NCBI RefSeq assembly: GCF_003149455.1
Contig: NZ_QFFK01000007.1
Coordinates: forward strand, 124,001-188,000
Length of the DNA stretch: 64,000 bases
DNA from: Chitinophaga deserti
GTDB taxonomy: Bacteria; Bacteroidota; Bacteroidia; Chitinophagales; Chitinophagaceae
Direction: 5' to 3'
Shown piece after piece: positions 36,371 through 44,717 of this stretch. Position numbers and translations under genes: made by a program. Numbering within the stretch: the first letter of the stretch is position 1; the number at the start of each line of letters is the position of its first letter. Below the pieces are notes generated by a model. The model worked only from the letters and a program-made list of their open reading frames with translations, was not told the origin of the DNA and did not search any database.

Positions 36371-36420
36371 CAGCCTGCAGCCTGTATCTGCTTAAATGCA
36401 TGGGTACGGACTGCAGGCTG
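36371..36420 (+). other. Long hairpin between the SPFH and zinc-ribbon genes
   Basis: CAGCCTGCAG and CTGCAGGCTG are perfect ten-base inverted copies separated by 30 nt. The T-run after them is weak (CTTTCT), so it is at best a partial terminator or a processing or translation-control structure between two genes that belong together. Confidence 0.5.
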
Positions 36421-36457
36421 TAGCCTTTCTGGGACGATCTCTTACCATTTGAATACC

Positions 36458-37549
36458 ATGCCAGCAACGCAAGACCAACATAATTCCCTGCTCCTTTTTC
36501 CCTGTCCGGGATGCAATTCACAATTATATTTCAGTCCTAAGCTCCAGCTGCTCCAGTGCGAACATTGCGGAACGCAGGTTGGGATCGATAAGGCTGCAGA
36601 CCAGATCAAAGAAAATCACCTGCGCCAGCAACTGCAAACGGGCGAAGATACTGCCATTACCATCGAACAGCAGGTATATAAATGCAACCGTTGTGGTTCG
36701 CAATCGGTATTCCTGTCCGAAACACCCACTTTTACCTGCAGCTTCTGCAATTATGAAGCAGTAAACCCGGAAGCATATAAAACGAGGGTCATTCAGCCAT
36801 CAGGTATCATCCCCTTTAAGGTAGATAAACAGCAGTCGCTCGATATCTTCAAAACATGGATCGGTAAAGGATGGTGGGCGCCGGGAGATCTGAAAGCTAT
36901 TGCCCGGCATAATACCCTGCATGGTATATACCTCCCTTTCTGGACCTATGATGCACAAACCCACAGCAGCTGGAGCGGTTATGGGGGAAGGTATTATTAT
37001 GAAACGGAGCATTATACCGACAGCAATGGCCGCCGCCAGAGCAGGACGGTGCAACGAACGGAATGGATTTACCGCAGCGGTACCTTTGATCACTTTTTCG
37101 ACGATATTCTGATTGGCGGCGCTACTGAACTTACCCAAAAGGAATATGAAAGCGTATTCCCTTACCAGCTGGAAGCTCTTGTTAACTTCGAAGCGCAATA
37201 CCTATCGGGATGGCAGGCCGATGTGTATGATATTGCGGTGCACGATGGATATGAGAAAGCAGAAACCGTGATGGACAATTTTATCGAAGAAGCCTGTGCA
37301 GGCTTATGTCGCATCGATACTTACAAGGATCTGGAAGTGAATACGTCTTATTCCAATCAGACTTATAAGCACATCCTGCTGCCCATCTGGCTCTGTACGT
37401 ATGTTTATAAAAACAAGTCATACCACTTCCTGGTAAACGGACAAACCGGTAAAGTGCACGGGAAGAAGCCCGTTTCAACCGGAAAGGTAGTAATGGTAAT
37501 TCTGGCTGTTGTAGCCATCATACTCCTTATAATTCTGCTCAACCAGTAA
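36458..37549 (+). CDS. Zinc-ribbon membrane protein associated with SPFH genes
   Basis: The 363-residue protein starts with a first zinc ribbon (Cys16, Cys19, Cys34, Cys37: CPGC...CEHC). A second follows near residues 75-95 (CNRC...CSFC). A conserved central region (GIIPFKVDKQQSLDIFKTWI, YLPFWTYDAQTHSSWSGYGG) matches TFIIB-type zinc-ribbon membrane proteins found with YdjI/PspA homologues. A single C-terminal membrane helix (about 342-362) anchors it with the zinc ribbons in the cytoplasm. I chose the ATG at 36458 over a TTG three codons earlier. It may recruit the SPFH protein to the membrane. Confidence 0.85.
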   Translation: MPATQDQHNSLLLFPCPGCNSQLYFSPKLQLLQCEHCGTQVGIDKAADQIKENHLRQQLQTGEDTAITIEQQVYKCNRCGSQSVFLSETPTFTCSFCNYEAVNPEAYKTRVIQPSGIIPFKVDKQQSLDIFKTWIGKGWWAPGDLKAIARHNTLHGIYLPFWTYDAQTHSSWSGYGGRYYYETEHYTDSNGRRQSRTVQRTEWIYRSGTFDHFFDDILIGGATELTQKEYESVFPYQLEALVNFEAQYLSGWQADVYDIAVHDGYEKAETVMDNFIEEACAGLCRIDTYKDLEVNTSYSNQTYKHILLPIWLCTYVYKNKSYHFLVNGQTGKVHGKKPVSTGKVVMVILAVVAIILLIILLNQ

Positions 37550-37570
37550 TTTGAATATTTAAATATGGAA

Positions 37571-37604
37571 AAGGCCATCGATATTTAATCGATGGCCTTT
37601 TTTT
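37571..37604. terminator. Bidirectional terminator between convergent genes
   Basis: AAGGCCATCGAT pairs perfectly with ATCGATGGCCTT around TATTTA, with A-rich and T-rich flanks on the two sides. It can serve both the zinc-ribbon gene (plus) and the OmpA-family gene (minus). Confidence 0.88.
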
Positions 37605-37624
37605 ATTTAGCAGCTGGGGTGGAA

Positions 37625-38731
37625 TTACAGTTTAATAAATTCCACCCGCCTGTTTTTAGCTTTCCCTTCCCTGGTTGTATTATCTGCAGCCGGACTGCCC
37701 TCACCCAATCCATCCGTTTGCATACGGCTGGCATCAATACCGAAATTCGTTGTAAGGCTTTTCTGTACAGCAGCGGCACGGCGCTTAGAGAGTTCCTGGT
37801 TGGCAGGTGCTTCACCATCGCTGTCGGTATGACCAACGATTTTTACTTTCATGCTGGCATTTTCCTTCAGCACTGCAGCAATTTCCTTAAGCACGCCATT
37901 GCTTTTCGGTTTTATCCTGTCCGATCCTGTATCAAACAGAATACCGTTGGTTACCAGGCGCCCTTCTTTCAGCAGCTTGTTCCGCATATCCGGTGTGCCT
38001 TCCGCCACTTTGAGGTTCGAAACATAAATGCCCAGCTGATCTTCTGTATAAACGGACGATTCCACACTGAACCCGGCTCTGTTGAAACTGGTATTGGCGG
38101 GTACGCCAAGTGGTATGTCGAATATCTTCTCTTCATTTATCCAGCAGCGGATACGTTGCTGCTGTACCCATACCGACAGATGCAGCATGTGTTCATTATC
38201 AGATACTGCTTTTATTTCTTTCCCTTCATTCGAGAAATGAGTGGATCCTTTTACATAACTTTTGAGTGAGGCGGTCAGAGGCTTTCCTTCACCTGCTGAG
38301 GAAAGTACCAGTGCCACTTCGTTAGCGGCGTCCTGGTTCACCACATATGAATTCACATGGGCATCGCCCGGTAGAATATCCAGCAGTTTTATTTCCAGTT
38401 CAGGATATACATATCCTCCTTCACCGGCATATCTGATCTGGATATCCGCATCCATCGTAAAGTTTGCAGGTAGTTTTTTGAAAGCCGGAGAAGCGAATCT
38501 GCTGCCCGGGAACAGGCGGAACCATTTACCCTGCAGCTGCTCAACAGATACGGTTTCACCGCGGTTATTGGTAATCCATTTCATCGGCAATTCCCCGATG
38601 GCTTCATCAGAGAAGTCTTCTGTATAGAGAATGTTATCGCCCGGAATGTAGTCGAACCGGCTATAGGTTCCTGATTGTGCACCGGCTGTTACGGAGATTC
38701 CCATAAGGGCCAGCAGCATTAGCTTTTTCAT
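37625..38731 (-). CDS. OmpA-family outer membrane/peptidoglycan-associated protein
   Basis: From the ATG at 38731 the 368-residue protein has a signal peptide (about 1-19, MLLALMGISVTAGAQ). A beta-rich N-terminal domain (about 30-235) resembles a concanavalin-like sandwich. The C-terminal OmpA domain (about 255-368) has ILFDTGSDRIKPKSNGVLKE, VKIVGHTDSDG and SKRRAAAVQ, including the Asp and Arg that bind diaminopimelate. A longer open frame to 38824 lacks a signal peptide. The minus-strand box TAATTTTG (38809-38816) fits a promoter about 70 nt upstream. It probably links the outer membrane to peptidoglycan. Confidence 0.88.
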   Translation of the reverse strand: MKKLMLLALMGISVTAGAQSGTYSRFDYIPGDNILYTEDFSDEAIGELPMKWITNNRGETVSVEQLQGKWFRLFPGSRFASPAFKKLPANFTMDADIQIRYAGEGGYVYPELEIKLLDILPGDAHVNSYVVNQDAANEVALVLSSAGEGKPLTASLKSYVKGSTHFSNEGKEIKAVSDNEHMLHLSVWVQQQRIRCWINEEKIFDIPLGVPANTSFNRAGFSVESSVYTEDQLGIYVSNLKVAEGTPDMRNKLLKEGRLVTNGILFDTGSDRIKPKSNGVLKEIAAVLKENASMKVKIVGHTDSDGEAPANQELSKRRAAAVQKSLTTNFGIDASRMQTDGLGEGSPAADNTTREGKAKNRRVEFIKL

Positions 38732-38991
38732 GCGCGTTTTTTTAATGAGAGTGTTTGGAATGGGGTTGTTTTGTTGCTGATTTTCCGCTTGCCGGAAATG
38801 ATACAGTGCAAAATTACCGGCCATCCTATTCTCATTTCTCAGTAAAAACCCGTACGTGGATAAATCCGCATATTCCGGAACAGGGGTCAGTCATCTTCTA
38901 AGTGTTTTACTGATTTTTCAGCTGGGGTAATTCCACTGAAAAGGCAGATATGGTTTGAGGTGAACTTTGCATACCATAAAATATCAGCTTT

Positions 38992-40293
38992 ATGACCATT
39001 GTTAAGGCAATTTGCAGCAGCTTTCTTTTGCTTGCCATGTTTGGGTGTAGCAAAACCCAGTCCCCGGGAAATGAACCTCAAAAACCGTCTGCCACAGGCA
39101 TAGTGCGCCCGCTGGGGCAATCTATCGGCCAAAGAGTAGAAAAGGTAATAGGAAAGGAAGGAGGGACCATACTGGCAGGTGATGGCCAGTTTTCCATAGT
39201 AATACCTCCAGGTGCGCTGGATAAGAACACCACAATTGGCATTGAGCCCGTTACGCGTACATTAATAGACCGTGATGAGAATAAAACGCTGCCATCATAC
39301 AGACTTACCCCGCATGGCCAGCAATTCCTGCAACCGGTAACACTCAAATTCAATATCGCTTCTAAGGAAATGGCACATGTTGCCTGGCAGGATGATAAAG
39401 GAATGTGGCGCGGGATACCTAAAATGCTCAAAAACGAATCCGCAAATACCGTAGCAGTACAATCTACCCACTTCAGCGACTGGACTACCTACGAAAGTAT
39501 TTACCTTGAACCAAAAGGGAGTATCACTGTGGAGACGGGTAAATCTGTCATATTACGGGTGATGTCTGTCACCTCCATGGCTTTAACTGCAGAGGATCAA
39601 TGGAAAGAAGAATTCTTCCTGGAGGAACCATATGAGTTTCCGGCTTATGTAGACTGGCGGATTGTAAACGGTCCGGGTAATGGGAGCATTCTGGGCGTGC
39701 CCATGAGGGCTGCGGCTACCTTTGCCGCCCCGGAGTCGGTACCTGCCAAAAATCCGGCAGAGATAGAAGCGAAGTTTGCATTGAAGTCCGGGGGATATAT
39801 GTTGTTGTTTACTTCTATTACAATTTTGGAACCCTTGAAGCCAGGTGTTCAACTCCGGATAAACGGCGGGGATCCTATATATTTTGAGGACGAATCACTG
39901 AGTCCGGGAGTATCCGCATTCGGCAGTGACGGGGAATATCCATACGATCGTCATTCCCTTTACTTCAATATTGCAGGCGGCAAGGCAAAAGGCGTAGGTA
40001 CCTGGGCCTGGGATGATTTACCGGAAACGGAAGACCCTACTACGTTTGAATATATCGCTAAGAAGCCCGGCCCCAGAAAAACCTATAGCCATATATTCAG
40101 AGCAAATGATCTGGATGATCTGCATATGAGCCCCGGTAAAATCCGGATCACAGAATATACCAAAGATGTTTTTGGGCAAACCTGGGCCAAGGGCGACTTT
40201 GTAATTGAGAAATCCACTCCGTATATCGATGGACAAAACGGAACACCTCCGGCGGTGCGTATTGAAGGACGGTTTAATCTGCGGGCAGACTAA
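38992..40293 (+). CDS. Lipoprotein with ZU5-like domain
   Basis: The 433-residue protein has a lipoprotein signal (LLAMFGCSKTQ, Cys at about 19). A segment at about 50-150 matches ZU5-type domains (VIGKEGGTILAGDGQFSIVI, PPGALDKNTTIGIEPV, STHFSDWTTYESIYLE). In Bacteroidota these occur in surface lipoproteins and adhesion-like proteins. The rest (about 160-433) holds beta-rich segments that I cannot assign. It is single, flanked by the divergent OmpA-family gene and a terminator, and follows the SPFH/zinc-ribbon genes without obvious link. Confidence 0.75.
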   Translation: MTIVKAICSSFLLLAMFGCSKTQSPGNEPQKPSATGIVRPLGQSIGQRVEKVIGKEGGTILAGDGQFSIVIPPGALDKNTTIGIEPVTRTLIDRDENKTLPSYRLTPHGQQFLQPVTLKFNIASKEMAHVAWQDDKGMWRGIPKMLKNESANTVAVQSTHFSDWTTYESIYLEPKGSITVETGKSVILRVMSVTSMALTAEDQWKEEFFLEEPYEFPAYVDWRIVNGPGNGSILGVPMRAAATFAAPESVPAKNPAEIEAKFALKSGGYMLLFTSITILEPLKPGVQLRINGGDPIYFEDESLSPGVSAFGSDGEYPYDRHSLYFNIAGGKAKGVGTWAWDDLPETEDPTTFEYIAKKPGPRKTYSHIFRANDLDDLHMSPGKIRITEYTKDVFGQTWAKGDFVIEKSTPYIDGQNGTPPAVRIEGRFNLRAD

Positions 40294-40307
40294 TGCCCCT
40301 GAATGGA

Positions 40308-40349
40308 AAGAGGCTGTTCCCGGAAAAGGTAACAGCCTCTTTTTTTTCT
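40308..40349. terminator. Terminator between convergent genes
   Basis: AAGAGGCTGTT pairs with AACAGCCTCTT around a loop of about ten bases, followed by eight T. It lies 15 nt after the ZU5-like lipoprotein stop and ahead of the convergent gene at 40364. Confidence 0.85.
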
Positions 40350-40363
40350 ATAGTTGACTACTA

Positions 40364-41614
40364 TTAGAAACTGATATCGCTGCCGGCGCCTGCAGCCGCG
40401 AATTCGGCATTGTATTTTTCCATTAAGGGAGCCATCTTCATCGCCAGTTGTAAGTCGCTTCCCATCTTAGGAGCCCAATGTGCGCCAGCCATACTCCAGT
40501 CTGTTACGGATAATCCATATTGCTTCAATACCGAAGTGGCGTCGATCCCCTGAACACTTGCCATGTTCTGGTGGCACATGATTTTGATGTAAAGCTCGAA
40601 GTCGTTTTTCACCTTTTCCAGATCACCGGAACCCTGGGCGGCACCACTGCCTCCGGCCTGTGCGAATTTGCCTATGTTGGGGTTGGTAAATGCATCGCCA
40701 TACACTTTGGAAATAGCAAAGGTGGTGTCCTGAGACATGCGCGCCATCCACTCCGCCGATACTTCGTCCCATACCGGCTTTTCCGTACCCAGTACTTTCA
40801 GTACCTCGTCGAGGGGCCTGCCATTGGAGAGCTGCACATTGGCAGCTGCCCAGTCTTCCATGCCAATTCCTTTAATCGGGTCCAGCAATCCGCCGGATTT
40901 AGCAGCAGCGATGTGCTGGTTCATAGCTTCGGCCTGCTGTTTACTTTGTTCATCCAGCATAGACTGTGCTTCCGCGATGCCTACAGTTATATTACGGCGT
41001 GCGCGCTCAACAGTATAGTTAAGGTGATGAATGTTATCGAAGCCGGCGGCTTTAATCTTTGCTTCATTGTTCTCCTCTGCCAGTGCCTCCAGTTCGGTCA
41101 TCAGCTCGTACGCGTCTCTGCCGATGTACTGATCCGGAATGGTGTATGGAATAATGGCGCAATTGCGGAGGGAGTTACCATAGTAGTGACCTACCCAGCC
41201 ATCGCTGCTGTCGTTACCGTAGGAGCGGATCCAGGGAGAGGGGGTTTCGAGTATTTCGGCGAGGTACAGATACTCGTTGCCTTCGTCGCTCAGCCTGTAT
41301 CCGAAAGGAACGTAGTCGGCAGTGAATTTCGAATTCGCAAAGCGTCTGATAACATCTTCCTTCCTGTTCTTAGCCTCATTCCAGTCCAGCACTTCGATGG
41401 TGCAATGGTTGAAGTCGCCTTTTTTGTCGGCCACTGTAATGAATTCCACTTTTTTGCCCTTGTATTTGGAAACGATCTGCTGTAATACACCGGCTTCGGT
41501 AATATCCCGGCTGATTGTTTTATCGATCAGGGGTAGTACTGATTCTGCAAATTGACCTATCCCCCTTGATTTAAAGCTGGCCGGATGGTCGACCAGTGAG
41601 TGCCTTTCTTCCAT
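40364..41614 (-). CDS. SPFH-cluster repeat protein, resembles DUF6620
   Basis: The 416-residue soluble protein has an N-terminal domain (about 1-170, FITVADKKGDFNHCTIEVLD, VGHYYGNSLRNCAIIPYTIP). A helical linker (about 180-235) and two copies of a small helical repeat follow. The first is GIGMEDWAAANVQLSNGRPL then WDEVSAEWMARMSQD; the second is YGLSVTDWSMAGAHWAPKMGSD. The repeat resembles what I recall of DUF6620, with moderate confidence. It is the last gene of the minus-strand run 43830-40364 with an SPFH-SHOCT protein and two zinc-ribbon proteins. No enzyme motif is seen. Confidence 0.7.
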   Translation of the reverse strand: MEERHSLVDHPASFKSRGIGQFAESVLPLIDKTISRDITEAGVLQQIVSKYKGKKVEFITVADKKGDFNHCTIEVLDWNEAKNRKEDVIRRFANSKFTADYVPFGYRLSDEGNEYLYLAEILETPSPWIRSYGNDSSDGWVGHYYGNSLRNCAIIPYTIPDQYIGRDAYELMTELEALAEENNEAKIKAAGFDNIHHLNYTVERARRNITVGIAEAQSMLDEQSKQQAEAMNQHIAAAKSGGLLDPIKGIGMEDWAAANVQLSNGRPLDEVLKVLGTEKPVWDEVSAEWMARMSQDTTFAISKVYGDAFTNPNIGKFAQAGGSGAAQGSGDLEKVKNDFELYIKIMCHQNMASVQGIDATSVLKQYGLSVTDWSMAGAHWAPKMGSDLQLAMKMAPLMEKYNAEFAAAGAGSDISF

Positions 41615-41669
41615 AGAATGTTGGATTTTTAGTTTGTGTTAGATATAATAAAAATGTTGTGTCTTGGTT

Positions 41670-42704
41670 TTATAACTGTGCCAGGACTTCCTGTTTTTTG
41701 GCAGCATATTCCTGTTCATTGATCAGTCCCATTTCGAACAGCTTTTTCAGTTTGGCAAGTTTTTCCATGGGATCGTCTGCAGGCGGTGCTGGATTTACCG
41801 GAGTGGGGGAGGTGGCTGGTTGTGCAGGAGTTTGTGCGGGAGGGGTCATCATCTGCCCAAAGAGCTTACCCATTTCCATGCCCATGCCCATTTGCATGGC
41901 CGGGTTACCCTGGCTTTCATTACGTGCCATATCACGCATAGCCTGCAACTGCTGGTGCTGTACATAGTCGATGCCCAGCGCTTTCAGAGCCTGTGCTTCG
42001 GCCGTCATATCGGAAATGCGGCCAATCCGTTCCTGTGTGGCTTCATCGAACCGGGTGCCTTCAATATTGAAATCCAGCAATTGAAAGCCAAGGTTCAGAA
42101 AAACAGGTGCTACAGCCTCTTTACAGAAAGCGGCGATGGCATTACGGTGTTTGTCTATCTCCGTATATCCGAATGCAGCATTGGCGAGGAAATCGCTCAT
42201 AGGCTGCGTTATCCTCGACAACAGTACCTTCTGGATGTCGCGTACCGGGTATACGGGCGCACCGGCTACCACCTGCCTGAAGAAATCGACCGGCTGCGCT
42301 ATTCTGAATGAGAAATTACCGAATGCACCGAGCCCTACCGGGAACTTATAATGCGGGTCTGTATACGTAATTGGCGAAGGAGTACCCCAGCGCTGATTGA
42401 GCAGGTCGGCTTTGCGGAAGAAGAAGAGCCCCACCTTGTGGTATGATTCGAATTTGTATAACGCGTTTTTGATATTGGTCCAGAAGGGGATGTTGCCTGT
42501 TTCGAGATTATAAAGTCCTTCTTCGGTGAAAACACCTTCCACTTTTCCTTCGTATACGAAAATGCAGCCCTGTCCGGGTCCTACGATCAGTTTGGATGCA
42601 TTTTTGATTTCGTCGCCGGAATCCGTCCAGCGCTCAAAAAGGATATCGGGGCCGTGCACTTCCCACTCGATCACCGATCGTAATTGACCAGATAGTAATG
42701 ACAT
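41670..42704 (-). CDS. Second SPFH-domain protein with C-terminal SHOCT domain
   Basis: From the ATG at 42704 the 344-residue protein has an SPFH/YdjI-type domain (about 20-235, SKLIVGPGQGCIFVYEGKVE, GAFGNFSFRIAQPVDFFRQV). A Met-rich segment (about 275-290, MQMGMGMEMGKLFGQMM), a Pro/Ala-rich linker and a SHOCT motif (about 312-344, KLKKLFEMGLINEQEYAAKK) follow. It is only distantly similar to the SPFH protein at 35362, so the two are old paralogues. It lies between a coiled-coil zinc-ribbon protein gene and the DUF6620-like gene on the same strand. The frame is open 20 codons further upstream, overlapping the previous gene; the shorter start fits the family. Confidence 0.85.
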   Translation of the reverse strand: MSLLSGQLRSVIEWEVHGPDILFERWTDSGDEIKNASKLIVGPGQGCIFVYEGKVEGVFTEEGLYNLETGNIPFWTNIKNALYKFESYHKVGLFFFRKADLLNQRWGTPSPITYTDPHYKFPVGLGAFGNFSFRIAQPVDFFRQVVAGAPVYPVRDIQKVLLSRITQPMSDFLANAAFGYTEIDKHRNAIAAFCKEAVAPVFLNLGFQLLDFNIEGTRFDEATQERIGRISDMTAEAQALKALGIDYVQHQQLQAMRDMARNESQGNPAMQMGMGMEMGKLFGQMMTPPAQTPAQPATSPTPVNPAPPADDPMEKLAKLKKLFEMGLINEQEYAAKKQEVLAQL

Positions 42705-42750
42705 GTTGATGTTGGTTAATAGGTTTCGTAATGAATGATTGTATGCGCCG

Positions 42751-43593
42751 TTAGCTGATACCAAGCGTATACTTACTGAGCCAGGCTATTTTGGCTTTTT
42801 TATCCGCGTCATACCGTTCCTGATAAACCGGAATCATGTTGATACGGGCCTTCAGGTAAACATCTATGTATGTTGTATAGGCGGCTAATACTTCAACTGC
42901 CGTTATTGTTACCTCGTCTTCTTCCCGCTGTGCGCTGTATTGCTGCAGCAACTCCCAATACTCCCAGTATTGATCGAGGGCCTGTTCTTCAGCAATGGGG
43001 TCCAGTGCGAAATGCTCGGTCATTCTGGCAATGGTACCGGGTTCGAAGGTGTTGGTTGTCTGGCAGTACTGGCATACCTGGTAATATGATCTGTAGAAGT
43101 TCGCCTGTACGGGCAAAGGCGCCTGGCATTGAGAGCAGGAGAATTCGCCGGAGAGTACCTCATGTGCTTTCGCCGCCAGCTTCCTGCCGGCTGCTGCAAA
43201 GGTTTTTACTTCGTAATTGCGCAGGTCCTTCTCCAGTTGTAACATGAGCTTCCTGCCTTTTTCCTGCTCACGGTAATAGATTTCATAAAACTGTGAGTGG
43301 AAATGTTCTGAGTCTGTACCTGCTTCGTTTAACCGGTCCTCTTCTTCGTTGCGCCATGTTTCCCAGCCGGGGGATACTGTGTTATGCCAGGTGGTATCTA
43401 TTTTCGCGATCAGCTCTTTGGATTGGGCATTGATGCCCGTCCAGGCATTGGTGAAAGGAATAGTGTCGAATTGCTGATAATCGAGCAATTCGGGTAATAT
43501 AGCTGCAGCCTGTGAGAGTATTTCCTGGAAACGTTCATTGATCTTGAACAGAAAGGCGTCCCATCTTTGCTGCAGGTCTGTGGCTGTGTTCAT
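42751..43593 (-). CDS. Helical zinc-ribbon protein of the SPFH cluster
   Basis: The 280-residue protein is mostly helical, with a central zinc ribbon (CSQCQAPLPV...YQVCQYCQTTNTFEPG, about 152-190). Heptad-like helices flank it (for example YREQEKGRKLMLQLEKDLRN). It has no signal peptide or membrane helix. It overlaps or abuts its neighbours on the same strand. This suggests a four-gene unit: small zinc ribbon, this protein, SPFH-SHOCT, DUF6620-like. Function is unknown; the combination suggests a protein-protein scaffold at the membrane. Confidence 0.75.
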   Translation of the reverse strand: MNTATDLQQRWDAFLFKINERFQEILSQAAAILPELLDYQQFDTIPFTNAWTGINAQSKELIAKIDTTWHNTVSPGWETWRNEEEDRLNEAGTDSEHFHSQFYEIYYREQEKGRKLMLQLEKDLRNYEVKTFAAAGRKLAAKAHEVLSGEFSCSQCQAPLPVQANFYRSYYQVCQYCQTTNTFEPGTIARMTEHFALDPIAEEQALDQYWEYWELLQQYSAQREEDEVTITAVEVLAAYTTYIDVYLKARINMIPVYQERYDADKKAKIAWLSKYTLGIS

Positions 43594-43623
43594 GAATTAT
43601 CGGATGAATAGCAGTTGTTTGGA

Positions 43624-43830
43624 TTATGGTTTGGAAAAGAATTCGTACCCGCAGTAAGCGCAGGTACTGAGTTCGGTACCATCCGGCCGTGCAGCTCCGC
43701 AGCTTCCGCAGGTACGGGTTTCCAGGCCGGCTTGTTGTTGCCCGTGTTTGACAGAGGTATTGAGTGCATTTCCCAGGATATTCGCCAGCAGATTAACCGG
43801 CGGTTTGGGTTGGTTATTTTCCTGTTCCAT
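43624..43830 (-). CDS. Small zinc-ribbon protein, 68 residues
   Basis: From the ATG at 43830 (MEQENNQPKPPVNLLANILG) the protein carries one C-terminal zinc ribbon, CGSCGAARPDG...CAYCGYEFF, typical of zinc-ribbon adaptors. The frame is open upstream to 43920, but that part is not protein-like. It is the first gene of the minus-strand SPFH unit, 30 bp before the helical zinc-ribbon gene. Confidence 0.65.
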   Translation of the reverse strand: MEQENNQPKPPVNLLANILGNALNTSVKHGQQQAGLETRTCGSCGAARPDGTELSTCAYCGYEFFSKP

Positions 43831-44182
43831 AAGCGTTGAGATTTGTGCATGTCTGGTAACATTCAAACAGGCATGCGGTAGTGAATAAGCAGGTGCAGGT
43901 TTCGGGGGATGGCATAGCATAGGTAATCAGGCTCCCGGACGAACATTCGTCTTCCGCGATAAAGATGTTCTGAATTTCCCTGATTCCGGAACAACAGTGG
44001 GCCAAAGTGACTGATAAGTCGGCTGGGTTCAAGATTATGCCCGCTTAATTGAAAAGGAGGGGACGGGTGGTTTTTTGCCTTCCGGATGAAATATGTAGTA
44101 ATTACACTATGGTCCGCTTTAAGAATTGATTTTGGCTGTTTCGTTTTTTTGATCTTATTTACACGGCATAGCTCCGTTAAAT
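43831..44182. other. Divergent intergenic region between the SPFH unit and the Lrp/AsnC gene
   Basis: No supported gene is present in these 352 bp; short frames on the minus strand have no protein-like features. Promoters for both flanking units must lie here, but I did not find a pair of boxes with correct spacing. Confidence 0.4.
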
Positions 44183-44671
44183 ATGCCAACCAAAACTCCC
44201 CGCCAGCAAGATCTGGATGAGCTGGATATGAATATCATTTCTGCACTTTCCGTGGAAGCGGATGTGTCTCACAAGGAACTTGCGAGGAAATTCAACGTGT
44301 CTCCCGGAACCATACATTTTCGCATCATCAGGCTGAAAGATGCAGGGGTACTGGGAAATACCCGGGTGAAGGTGAACCTGCAAAGCGTAGGGCTGAAGAT
44401 GACCGCTTTTGTAGGCATTTATCTGCAGAATGCCTCCCGGCACGATTTTGTTGTGGGCAGACTTATGGGAATGAAGGAAGTGATCAGGGTGCATACGATT
44501 ACCGGACCATACAGCCTGCTGGCCGAACTCGTTTGCACAGACACAGAGCATCTCAGATCGGTATTGCATGGTAAGATCCAGCATATTTCAGGGATAGACC
44601 GTACCGAATCAATGATATCGCTGCAGGAAGAGTTTTCCAAAGACGTGGCAGTTCCATCAGTAAAAGGGTAA
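44183..44671 (+). CDS. Lrp/AsnC-family transcriptional regulator
   Basis: The 162-residue protein has an N-terminal AsnC-type helix-turn-helix (LDELDMNIISALSVEADVSH...LARKFNVSPGTIHFRIIRLK, about 10-60). A C-terminal RAM/ligand-binding ferredoxin-like domain follows (about 75-150, with VIRVHTITGPYSLLAELVC). It likely controls amino-acid or nitrogen-linked genes in response to an amino-acid ligand. No target operon is evident nearby; the divergent SPFH unit is the closest. Confidence 0.92.
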   Translation: MPTKTPRQQDLDELDMNIISALSVEADVSHKELARKFNVSPGTIHFRIIRLKDAGVLGNTRVKVNLQSVGLKMTAFVGIYLQNASRHDFVVGRLMGMKEVIRVHTITGPYSLLAELVCTDTEHLRSVLHGKIQHISGIDRTESMISLQEEFSKDVAVPSVKG

Positions 44672-44717
44672 ACGGGGTGTGCCGGGAATTCCGTAGTATT
44701 ATCGTAAATATTAGCTT

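Noticed and set aside
40520..41485. A 321-codon plus-strand frame opposite the DUF6620-like gene
   Set aside because: The minus-strand gene has cluster context and repeats that read as protein; the antisense frame has no recognisable feature.
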